Source of the DNA: Noviherbaspirillum aridicola
GTDB lineage: Bacteria; Pseudomonadota; Gammaproteobacteria; Burkholderiales; Burkholderiaceae_D
Assembly: GCF_019656455.1 (NCBI RefSeq)
Contig: NZ_BPMK01000008.1
Span: forward strand, 185,894 to 249,893
Length of the DNA stretch: 64,000 nucleotides
Direction: 5' to 3'
Made by a program: the position numbers and the translations under genes. How positions within the stretch are numbered: the first letter of the stretch is position 1; each line of letters opens with the position of its first letter. This document shows, piece by piece, positions 45,485 to 55,087 of the stretch. Below the pieces are notes generated by a model, which made no database searches, was not told where the DNA came from, and saw only the letters and a list, made by a program, of their open reading frames with translations.

Positions 45485-46072
45485 ATGCCCACACTCAATG
45501 CCGATGTCGCCGTGCAAGGTCTCGAACAACTGCTGTATTCGATTTCGTCGCTGCTTTACCTGCCCGTGCTGCTGGCGGTAGCCGGGCTCGCGCTGTGGCA
45601 GCTCGTCGCGCTCGGCGCGCTGTGCGCGGAGTGGCGCGAGCGCCGGCGCGGCGTGCGGGCGCTGCCGGCATCGGCGGAGGCGGAGATGCTGTCCTCGCTC
45701 GCCGCGCATGAAGACCAGCCCGGGCTGGAGGCGCGGCTCGAACGCATCGTGCAGCAGTCCGAGGCGCGCGGCCTGCGGCAGCTCGACCGCGTGCGCTGCG
45801 CGATCCGCATCGCCCCGGCGCTGGGACTGATGGGCACGCTGATCCCGATGGGCATCGCGCTTGCCGGGCTGGCCCAGGGCGACCTCGCGCGCATGGCGCA
45901 CAACATGGTGACCGCCTTCACCGCCACCGTCGTCGGCCTCGCGTGCAGCGTGCTCGCCTACCTGCTGTCGCTGGTGCGCGAGCACTGGCTGCGCAGCGAC
46001 ATGACCGACATCGCCTATGCGGCCGAGACGCTCTATGCACGCGCCGCCGCCACGGAGACCCGGGAGGCGTGA
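45485..46072 (+). CDS. MotA/TolQ/ExbB-like proton channel protein
   Basis: A 195-residue membrane protein with three hydrophobic segments (about 20-48, 108-128 and 141-165). The segment IAPALGLMGTLIPMGIALAG followed by AFTATVVGLACSVLAYLLS is the classic ExbB/TolQ/MotA core, in which two helices line a proton path and work with an ExbD/TolR-like partner. It lies 17 bp behind cobQ and one base before the DUF2149 gene. With the CobN-like gene it forms a recurrent-looking trio. It is not a TolQ paralogue with tolRAB neighbours, so a dedicated role at this locus is likely. Confidence 0.85.
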   Translation: MPTLNADVAVQGLEQLLYSISSLLYLPVLLAVAGLALWQLVALGALCAEWRERRRGVRALPASAEAEMLSSLAAHEDQPGLEARLERIVQQSEARGLRQLDRVRCAIRIAPALGLMGTLIPMGIALAGLAQGDLARMAHNMVTAFTATVVGLACSVLAYLLSLVREHWLRSDMTDIAYAAETLYARAAATETREA

Positions 46073-46073
46073 C

Positions 46074-46406
46074 ATGCGATTCATGAAAAAACGCCGCTAC
46101 GGCGAAGCGGGCCAGCCCGAGGATCCGCTGTCCGGCGTGGCCAACCTGTTCGATGCCAGCATCGCTTTCATCGCCGCCATGATGATCGCGCTGTTCAGCG
46201 CCTGGAACATGCTCGACCTGCTCGATCCCGCTTCCGAAGTCACCATCGCGAAGAAGGGCGCCGACGGCAAGGTCGAGGTCATTACCAAGAAAGGCCCGGA
46301 GATCAAGGTCAGCCGGGTCAGCGACCAGCCGCTGTCCGGCGCCGGCAAGCGCCTCGGCACCGCCTACCAGCTCCCCGACGGAAAGGTCGTCTATGTGCCG
46401 GAATAA
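46074..46406 (+). CDS. DUF2149 single-helix membrane protein, ExbD/TolR-like
   Basis: A 110-residue protein with a basic N-terminus (MRFMKKRRYG), one membrane helix (about 26-45) and a small C-terminal domain placed outside the cytoplasm. An Asp at residue 27 starts the helix (NLFDASIAFIAAMMIAL), in the position of the proton-carrying Asp of ExbD/TolR. DUF2149 genes are known to accompany CobN-like and TolQ-like genes. It overlaps cobN by 14 bases. The ExbD-like role is inference from topology and partner. Confidence 0.78.
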   Translation: MRFMKKRRYGEAGQPEDPLSGVANLFDASIAFIAAMMIALFSAWNMLDLLDPASEVTIAKKGADGKVEVITKKGPEIKVSRVSDQPLSGAGKRLGTAYQLPDGKVVYVPE

Positions 46407-49400
46407 ATGGATCGCGCTGCTGTGGCTGTGGTTCGGCCTGCTGAGCGGCGCGCAGGCGGCGGACCGCGTGATCGCGCTGGTCGTTGGAGATGTCGAGTCG
46501 CGGCCGGCGGTGCTGGCGGTGCGCGCGCTGCAGCAGGAACTGCGGCAGGCGGCGGTCACGGTGCGGGTGCTGCCGGTCAACCGCATCGACGGCGCCGACC
46601 GCGCGCTGCTCGCATCGGCCGACGCGGTCGTGCTCGACGTGCTCGGACGCCAGCTCGCCGACGGCCTCGCCGCCGAACTGCGCGCGCTGCAGGAACGCCA
46701 GCGCCCGGTATTCGCGGTCGGCGGCACGCCCGACGAGCGCCTGCGGCAGGCGGGCGTGCGCGAGGACGCCGCGCTCAACGCCTATTACCGCGCCGGCGGC
46801 AGCGACAACCTCGCCAGCCTGTTGCGCCTGCTGCTGCAGACCCGTTTCGGCGCCGCGGTCGCGCCGGAGCCGGTGCGCGTCCTGCCGGCCGACGGCATCT
46901 ACGACATCCGCAGCGGCCGGGTGGCGGCGCGCTTCGACGACTACCTGCGCGACTATGCCGGGCATCGTCCCGGCGCGCCCTGGGTCGGCATTCCGTTCTA
47001 CCGCGCCAGCCTCGCCGCCGGCCAGACCCTGCCGCTGGCCGCCATCGCAGACAGCCTGGAAAAGGCGGGCTACAACGTGCTGCCCGTCTTCGGCTATCCC
47101 TATGAAGCACCGCTGCGGCATTTTCTCGACGACGGCGGGCGGCCGCGCGTGGACCTGATCGTCGCGCTCGGCATGAAGGTCGGCGGCACCGCCGCCACCG
47201 GCGCCATGCTCGAGAAGATCGGCGTGCCGGCGATCAACGCGATCACGCTCAGCCAGCAATCCGCGCAACAGTGGCGCGCGTCGAAGACCGGCCTCGACAT
47301 CATCGAGCGCACTTGGCAGATGGCCGGCGCGGAACTGGCCGGCCTGGTGCAGCCGACGGTGGTGGCGAGCCGCGAGCGCGTGAGCGATGCCGCGACCGGA
47401 CTCGCCTACATCGAAGAGCAGCCGATCGCGGAGCGCGTGCAGCGGCTGCGCGAGCGCGTCGACGCCTGGCTGGCGCTGCGCCGCACGGCCAATGCCGACA
47501 AGCGCGTCGCGCTGCTGTACTACAACTATCCGCACGGCGCCGAGACCATCGGCGCGGCCTATCTGAACGTGCTTCCCGAGAGCATGTGGCAGGTGCTGCA
47601 GCGCATGCGCAACGAAGCCTATTTCGACAGCCAGGCCCTGCGCATGCTGCCGGCCGACCGCCAGACGCTGCAGCAGGACATCCAGCGCTGGGGCAATTAT
47701 CCATCCAAGGGCGCGCGCGACCATGCGCGTTCCATGGCGAAGCTGGCGGAGAGCGGGGAGGCGCAGCTGGTGCCGCTGGCCGACTATCTGCGCTGGTATG
47801 CGCGCCTGCCGGCCGAACTGCGGCGCGCGGTGGAAAAGGCCTGGGGCAGTCCGCAGCAGGCGCCGACCCTGTGGCGCGACGGCCGGGGCGAGGCGCAGTT
47901 CGTCTTTCCCGCGCGCCGCTACGGCAATCTGCTGCTCGCGCCCCAGCCCGCGCGCGCATGGGAACAGCATCTCGAAAAACTGCACAACGACGTGACCCTG
48001 CCGCCCAGCCATGAATACATGGCCTTTTACCTCTGGCTGCAGCATGGCTTCCAGGCGCACGGCCTGATCCACCTCGGCACCCACGGCACGCAGGAATGGC
48101 TGAGCGGCAAGGAAGCCGGGCTGGACGAGAGCGATCCCACCGAGGCCCTGATCGGCGCGCTGCCCAACCTCTATCCCTATGTGATGGACGATGTCGGCGA
48201 AGGCCTGCAGGCCAAGCGGCGCGGCATGGCCACCATCATCGACCACATGACGCCGCCGTTCGACGTCGCCGGCCTCAATCCCGACCTGCGCGAACTGCTC
48301 GCGCTGCTCAACGACTACCGGGTGGCGGAGCAGAAGAGCCCGCTGCTGGCGCGCTCACGGCTCAAGGAACTCAATGCGGTGGCTTCGAGGAGCGGGGTGC
48401 TCAAGGACATGGGCAGGAAGAGGCTTGCCGGGGAGGCCGATCTCGAGGCGCTCGAAGCCTATCTCGACACGGTGGCGGGCAAGCTCACGCCGTTCGGCCT
48501 GCATACTTTCGGCGTGGCGCCGGCGCCCGAGCTGCGGCAGTCCACCGCGCGCGCCATCGCCAGCCTCGACAACACGCTCACCGCGGCACGGCGCGACGAG
48601 CGCGCGCGCCAGCTGGAGCAGGAAATCGAGCACAGCGCCGCGCTCGAACTCGACCGGCTGATGCAGGCGCTCGAAGGCCGCTACATTCCCGCCGGGCCAA
48701 GCGCCGACCTGCTGCGCAATCCGGCCGCACTGCCGACCGGCCGCAATTTCTACGGCCTCGATCCGGCCCGCATCCCGGCCCGCGCCACCTATGACGAGGG
48801 CGCGAAGCTGGCCCGCCAGCTGGTCGACGACTACCGGGCGCGCCACGGCCAGTGGCCGGACAGGCTGACCGTCAATCTCTGGGGCGTGGAAACCTCGCGC
48901 CACGAAGGCATCATGGAAGCCCAGGTGCTGGCGCTGCTCGGCGTGCGCCCCCGCTGGGACGAGCGCGGCCGGGTCGCCGGGATCGAGGTCATCCCGCGCG
49001 CGCAGCTCGGCCGGCCCCGCGTGGACGTCACCATGGTGTCGTCCGGCCTGTTCCGCGACCTGTTCCCCAATCTGCTGCAGCTGCTCGACGAGGCGGCGCG
49101 GCTGGCCCAGCGCGAGGATGAGGCCGACAATCCGATGCGGGCGCACAGCGCGCGCACCGCCGCCATGCTGCGCGGGCGCGGCATGCCGCAGGACGAAGCG
49201 GAGCAGCTGGCGGCCACCCGCGTGTTCGGACTGCCCTCCGGCGCCTACGGCACCAATATCGAAAAGCTGATCCCCCTCAGCAATGCATGGCAGGACGAAC
49301 GCCAGGTGGCCGAGGTCTTCATCCGCCGCATGAGCCATCCCTTCGGCGCCGGCCGATGGGGCGACGAACTCGGGCAGGCGGGCAGGGAAAACCTGCGCGA

Positions 49401-50310
49401 GGCGCTTTTCCGCAGCGCGCTCTCCGGCAGCCGCATCGCCCTGCACAGCCGCTCGAGCAACCTGTTCGCCACGCTCGACAACGACGACTTCTTCCAGTAC
49501 CTCGGCGGCGTCGCGCTCGCCGTACGCAGCGTCGACGGCAAGACGCCCGAGGTGACCGTCACCGACCTGTCGAATCCGAAACGGCCGCGGCATGCGAGCC
49601 TGGACAGCTACATGGGGCAGGAGCTGCAAAGCCGCTATCTCAATCCGCGCTGGGCCGACAGCATGCTCAGGGAAGGCTATGCGGGCGCGCGCTTCATCAA
49701 CCGCGTGGTCGACTATCTCTGGGCGTGGCAGGTGACCGTGCCGGAGGCGGTGGATGCCGGCAAGTGGCAGCGCATGTACGACACCTATGTGGCCGACCGC
49801 CACGGACTGCGGGTGCGCGAACGCTTTGCGGAGGCGAACAATCTGCGCGCCTGGCAGGCGATCACCGACCGCATGCTGACCGCGATCGAGCGCGGGTACT
49901 GGACGCCGCCGGACGCGGTGCGCCAGCGGCTGGAGCGGGAAAACGCGCGCGCGATCCGGGAAGCGGGCGCGGCCTGCGCCGCCGAATCCTGCAGCCGCGC
50001 CAGCCTGCGCCAGACTGTGCCGCCGTCGCAGACGGGGGCGCCTTCGCCGGATGCCGCGGGTGCGCCCGTCGCGGATGCCGGCGGCCGGGAAGCCGCACCG
50101 CCGTCGGCCCAGGCGCCGCAAACCCCGCGCAGCCCGCAGACCCCGCAAGCCGCGCCATCGCAGGCGACGCCGCAGCCGGATGCGGTATCAGGCTTCGAAA
50201 TGCAGACCGTCACGCAGATGTCGCCGCAGCAGAAGACAATCGGCGCGCTGGCCTTGCTGCTGCTGGCGGCGCTGCTGGTCGGTTTCGGCTACTGGCGGCG
50301 GCGCGTCTGA
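46393..50310 (+). CDS. cobN: Exported, membrane-anchored CobN-like protein
   Basis: A 1305-residue CobN/Mg-chelatase large-subunit family protein. Core family motifs include LIVALGMKVGG, YYNYPHGAETIGAAYLN, HLGTHGTQEWLSG (about residue 560), NLWGVETSRHEGIMEAQVL (about 830) and SHPFGAGRWGDEL. Unlike cytoplasmic cobaltochelatase it has a signal peptide (1-22, cut after AQA), a Pro/Ala/Gln-rich linker (about 1200-1270) and a C-terminal helix (about 1284-1302) followed by WRRRV, so the body should face the periplasm. No CobS/CobT AAA+ partners are present; an ExbB-like protein and a DUF2149 protein lie directly upstream. Function may be corrinoid or metal handling in the periplasm rather than classical cobalt insertion. 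Related exported CobN-like proteins (HmuS of Bacteroidota) act on haem. Confidence 0.85.
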   Translation: MCRNKWIALLWLWFGLLSGAQAADRVIALVVGDVESRPAVLAVRALQQELRQAAVTVRVLPVNRIDGADRALLASADAVVLDVLGRQLADGLAAELRALQERQRPVFAVGGTPDERLRQAGVREDAALNAYYRAGGSDNLASLLRLLLQTRFGAAVAPEPVRVLPADGIYDIRSGRVAARFDDYLRDYAGHRPGAPWVGIPFYRASLAAGQTLPLAAIADSLEKAGYNVLPVFGYPYEAPLRHFLDDGGRPRVDLIVALGMKVGGTAATGAMLEKIGVPAINAITLSQQSAQQWRASKTGLDIIERTWQMAGAELAGLVQPTVVASRERVSDAATGLAYIEEQPIAERVQRLRERVDAWLALRRTANADKRVALLYYNYPHGAETIGAAYLNVLPESMWQVLQRMRNEAYFDSQALRMLPADRQTLQQDIQRWGNYPSKGARDHARSMAKLAESGEAQLVPLADYLRWYARLPAELRRAVEKAWGSPQQAPTLWRDGRGEAQFVFPARRYGNLLLAPQPARAWEQHLEKLHNDVTLPPSHEYMAFYLWLQHGFQAHGLIHLGTHGTQEWLSGKEAGLDESDPTEALIGALPNLYPYVMDDVGEGLQAKRRGMATIIDHMTPPFDVAGLNPDLRELLALLNDYRVAEQKSPLLARSRLKELNAVASRSGVLKDMGRKRLAGEADLEALEAYLDTVAGKLTPFGLHTFGVAPAPELRQSTARAIASLDNTLTAARRDERARQLEQEIEHSAALELDRLMQALEGRYIPAGPSADLLRNPAALPTGRNFYGLDPARIPARATYDEGAKLARQLVDDYRARHGQWPDRLTVNLWGVETSRHEGIMEAQVLALLGVRPRWDERGRVAGIEVIPRAQLGRPRVDVTMVSSGLFRDLFPNLLQLLDEAARLAQREDEADNPMRAHSARTAAMLRGRGMPQDEAEQLAATRVFGLPSGAYGTNIEKLIPLSNAWQDERQVAEVFIRRMSHPFGAGRWGDELGQAGRENLREALFRSALSGSRIALHSRSSNLFATLDNDDFFQYLGGVALAVRSVDGKTPEVTVTDLSNPKRPRHASLDSYMGQELQSRYLNPRWADSMLREGYAGARFINRVVDYLWAWQVTVPEAVDAGKWQRMYDTYVADRHGLRVRERFAEANNLRAWQAITDRMLTAIERGYWTPPDAVRQRLERENARAIREAGAACAAESCSRASLRQTVPPSQTGAPSPDAAGAPVADAGGREAAPPSAQAPQTPRSPQTPQAAPSQATPQPDAVSGFEMQTVTQMSPQQKTIGALALLLLAALLVGFGYWRRRV

Positions 50311-50403
50311 GCGCGGCCGGGTGGCGCCGTGGCGGAGGATACCGGGTCGTGGCAGGAGCGGGTGCGCTGGAGCGGGCAGTGAATACCGGCCACCGTCTCC
50401 GCC

Positions 50404-51153
50404 TCAGTCCGCAGTTTTCACCACCCGCCTGCCCCGATTCTGGAACTGCATGGACGGTACTGCCTGGCAGACGAAATCGACGTCGTCCGGATAGTCCTCC
50501 ATACATTCGCCGTAGCGGTCCCCGACGAAGTTCTTGATGACCTGGGTGAAGGGCAGGATGTGTTCCGCGAATCCCGCATTACCCAGATCCGTGAACCAGA
50601 AATCCTCACCCAGGTCGTGAAACGCCTCCAGCGTTGACAGCTGGGGGCCGGCGATGACCTGCAGCGCAGTTTCAGGGAATCCCCAGCGCTGGCACCAGAA
50701 GGTGGTCCAGCCGTCGTCCAGTCCTGCCATGAAGTTCATCATGCGCTCACTGATGACATAAGCATCCGACTCGCAGTGGATCGCCTTACGGTATCCGTAG
50801 CGCGCGGCAATCCTGGCGGCAAAGCTGAAACTCCGCCACCAGCCCGGGTAAACGGAAATCGATTTGCGGCCGTAGTGTTGGTCAAAGCGGAACATGACCG
50901 GCCCGTCCGGCAAGCGGGCAGGCAGCCGCTGATCTGCGTCAACGACCGATAGGGCGCCCGGGATGTTCTTCAGCGCGGAGCCGTCATCGATCAGAAAAAT
51001 ACGCGCGGCGCCGAAACGTGGCTTCATTTCGTCATAGTAGGCGAGCCATTTCCGATAACGCTCCTGTGAATCGGCGCTGTCGACAATGTACGAGGTGCAG
51101 AAAATGAAGCTGCCTGTCTGAATCCCGTCAGTATCCATGACCGCCCCCGTCAT
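50404..51153 (-). CDS. Glycosyltransferase-like protein
   Basis: A 249-residue protein without signal peptide or clear membrane helix. The N-terminus FIFCTSYIVDSADSQERYRK followed by ARIFLIDDGS and later HCESDAYVI resembles the GT-A fold of nucleotide-sugar transferases, with an acidic metal-binding-like element. I do not recognise the exact family. The ATG at 51153 overlaps the upstream glycosyltransferase stop (ATGA); MDTDG at 51138 is another possible start. It is convergent with cobN. Confidence 0.6.
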   Translation of the reverse strand: MTGAVMDTDGIQTGSFIFCTSYIVDSADSQERYRKWLAYYDEMKPRFGAARIFLIDDGSALKNIPGALSVVDADQRLPARLPDGPVMFRFDQHYGRKSISVYPGWWRSFSFAARIAARYGYRKAIHCESDAYVISERMMNFMAGLDDGWTTFWCQRWGFPETALQVIAGPQLSTLEAFHDLGEDFWFTDLGNAGFAEHILPFTQVIKNFVGDRYGECMEDYPDDVDFVCQAVPSMQFQNRGRRVVKTAD

Positions 51154-51959
51154 TTCCGCTCGGCGCTTTCGACGCGCGCATGCGTTCGCCACTCCTCGAC
51201 GGCGGACATCGATCTGGCGACCTCCTGCTGAACGAACTCATGCGTCAGGATGTCGCCCTCATAGGCGAGCTGCCTGTACACATCACCCGAGAGCCACTTG
51301 CGTGCGAAATAGAGCTGGTCTTCCCATATCCTTTTGCTCAGCCACGCCGGTTTCTCGGTCTTGCCCCCGCTGGTGTGCAGGCTGTGAACCACCCGGGCGC
51401 GCGGGACGGCGACGACCCTCCAGCCTCTGGACCTCGCGGTGAATGAATAGTCGCTGTCGGAGCAGACGAAGCGCATGTTCTCGTCGAGCATGCCGATCTC
51501 ATGCACCATCGCGGTACGTATCAGCAGACAGGCGCCGTTGGCCCAATAGGTGTCGAAAGGATCAGGTGTGTCCTTCGCGTTGCCGCCCGCATGGTGGCCC
51601 CAGGGATAGGCCTGCAGCGAGCCGAACCATGTCGCCTCGCCGCTCTCGGTGGTCTGGATCGGCGCGGCGATCCCTATCCTCGGATCGGATTCGATGACGT
51701 CAACAAGCGTGCGCAGGCAATCGGGGAACAGCCAGGCATCCTGGGTCAGGATCAGGACATAGTCGTGCGAGCCGTTGAAGCAGAAGCGGCGCAAGCCCTC
51801 GTTGATGGCTTTCGTGTACAGGATGTTGTCGTGCGAGTTGTCGCGCACGAATACATCCGTCCTCACGCTTTCCTGCTGCTCGAGGCTCCTGAGGCAACGC
51901 TCCAGTTGCTCCGGAGCCCGGAAGTAAGGCACGACGACGCCGATCGGTTTTGCCTCCAT
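51150..51959 (-). CDS. Family 2 glycosyltransferase
   Basis: A 269-residue GT2-type protein with the N-terminal nucleotide-binding pattern VVVPYFRAPEQLERCLRSLE, the middle LILTQDAWLFPD and the acidic CSDSDYSFTARSRG that probably holds metal and acceptor residues. GT2 enzymes of this short type build surface polysaccharides or glycoproteins. It is coupled to the next glycosyltransferase-like gene. No polysaccharide locus is nearby, so the pair looks like an isolated insertion between cobN and the second btuF. Confidence 0.8.
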   Translation of the reverse strand: MEAKPIGVVVPYFRAPEQLERCLRSLEQQESVRTDVFVRDNSHDNILYTKAINEGLRRFCFNGSHDYVLILTQDAWLFPDCLRTLVDVIESDPRIGIAAPIQTTESGEATWFGSLQAYPWGHHAGGNAKDTPDPFDTYWANGACLLIRTAMVHEIGMLDENMRFVCSDSDYSFTARSRGWRVVAVPRARVVHSLHTSGGKTEKPAWLSKRIWEDQLYFARKWLSGDVYRQLAYEGDILTHEFVQQEVARSMSAVEEWRTHARVESAERK

Positions 51960-52104
51960 TTGACCCCCTGTTTCTGGCGCTTCGCCAGGCTGGCGGCACC
52001 GGATATCAGTGCTGCGAAGCGGGGGCTCGTCCGTTGCTGTCCCGCCCTGAAGTTGGGTGGCTCAGGTTTGCGCGCCGGTTCCATGTGAGGCGCGGCGCCG
52101 CCGG

Positions 52105-52985
52105 CTAGCGCCGGGCGCGCACCTCGTCCAGCAGCCGGCAGAGTTCCTCGGTCCCGTCCAGCACGCGGGGGCCGGCGCGGTTCAGCAGTCCGCCGTCCAC
52201 GGTCAGCAGGTTGCCGCGCCGGACCGCGCGCATGCCGGAAAAACGCTTCCAGCCCGCCAGCACGTGGTCCTGCTCGCCGGTACTCGCGATGATCGCTTCC
52301 GGGTCGGCCCTGACCACCGCCTCCTCGCTGACGGTTGGCGCCAGCTGCGGCAGGTCCGCGAAGACGTTTTCGGCACCACACAGGCGCAGGGCCGACGAAA
52401 CCATGTGCTTGCCGTTGAGTGTCATCAGCGGCGAGCGCCAGATCTGGTAGAAAACGCTGACCCGGCGCCGATCCCGGTAGCGTTCCTGGAGGATCGTGAG
52501 CCGCTTGCGAAAGTCGGCGGCGGCCGTCGTGCCCGCGCCTTCATGTCCGGCGAGGCGGCCGAGCCCCTCCAGGGAAGCGGCGATGGCGGCGAAGTCTGAC
52601 GGCGCGCTGCGGAATACGCGGATACCTACGGCTTCCAGCCGCGCCAGCTGGCCGGACGCGAGGCCGGTATGCCAGCCGACCACCAGGTCGGGCTTGAGCG
52701 CGACGATGCGCTCCAGGTCGAGTGTCTGTCCGTTTCCGACGGAGGGAACGCGCCTGGCCTGCTCCGGGTAGTCGCTGAATTCGGTGACGCCGACGACCGC
52801 ATTGCCGGCGCCGGCCGCAAACAGGAGTTCGGTCGCATGCGGCGCCAGGCTGACGATGCGCCGCGCCGGCGCGGGCAGGGTAATAGTCTGGCCGGTATCG
52901 TCCGTGGCGCTGACTGCCGCGACCGAGGCCGGCGGCAGCAGCATGAGCACGGTGCAGACGGCGCAGGCCAGCCCGCGCGGCCTCA

Positions 52986-52986
<1 letters not shown>
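52105..52986 (-). CDS. Periplasmic corrinoid-binding protein (BtuF-like), copy 2
   Basis: A 293-residue class III binding protein with a signal peptide (about 1-24), [17 protein letters not shown] and VALKPDLVVGW. It shares VSVFYQIWRSPLMTLNGKH with the copy in the cob operon, so the two are paralogues in the same window. Its ATG overlaps the panC stop (ATGA), and there are no transporter genes beside it. It probably also serves BtuCD, perhaps with different corrinoid preference; an Fe-siderophore role is possible. Confidence 0.85.
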
Positions 52987-54746
<1,760 letters not shown>

Positions 54747-54750
<4 letters not shown>

Positions 54751-54956
54751 CCCTTGGTCTGGTAGACGTAGGGCTGCTGCCTGACGCGGGATTCTTCCGC
54801 GCGCTTGCGCTCATCCAGGTTGATCGGCGACTTGTCCCAGAAAATCGCGCGGCCGGTCCGCTGCTTCTCTTCCAGCGCCGGGTCCTTCTGCTTCAGATCC
54901 TTCAGGAACCGCGTGATGTCGGACTCGTAATGCGAGTTGTGCTTGCTGAATTTCAT
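54747..54956 (-). CDS. DUF3460 family protein
   Basis: A 69-residue basic protein starting MKFSKHNSHYESDITRFLKD and ending near RQQPYVYQTKG. This small family is found beside scpA and panC in Burkholderiales; its function is unknown. The ATG at 54956 is chosen over a longer frame because of that family start. Confidence 0.88.
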
Positions 54957-55087
54957 GGTGTCAGGAGTCGCAAAGGAAAAAGCAGGCAGTATTCTACCTT
55001 GAGTTCCACGGCTCTTCCCCAAGGGAATGCGTCGTCCGCCACAGGCCGGACTTGATCTTCAGACAAGTCTCATGGCCGCCGGTTCGC

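Noticed and set aside
46393..50310. Normal cytoplasmic cobaltochelatase subunit
   Set aside because: The signal peptide, the C-terminal anchor and the lack of AAA+ partners do not fit a soluble cytoplasmic enzyme.
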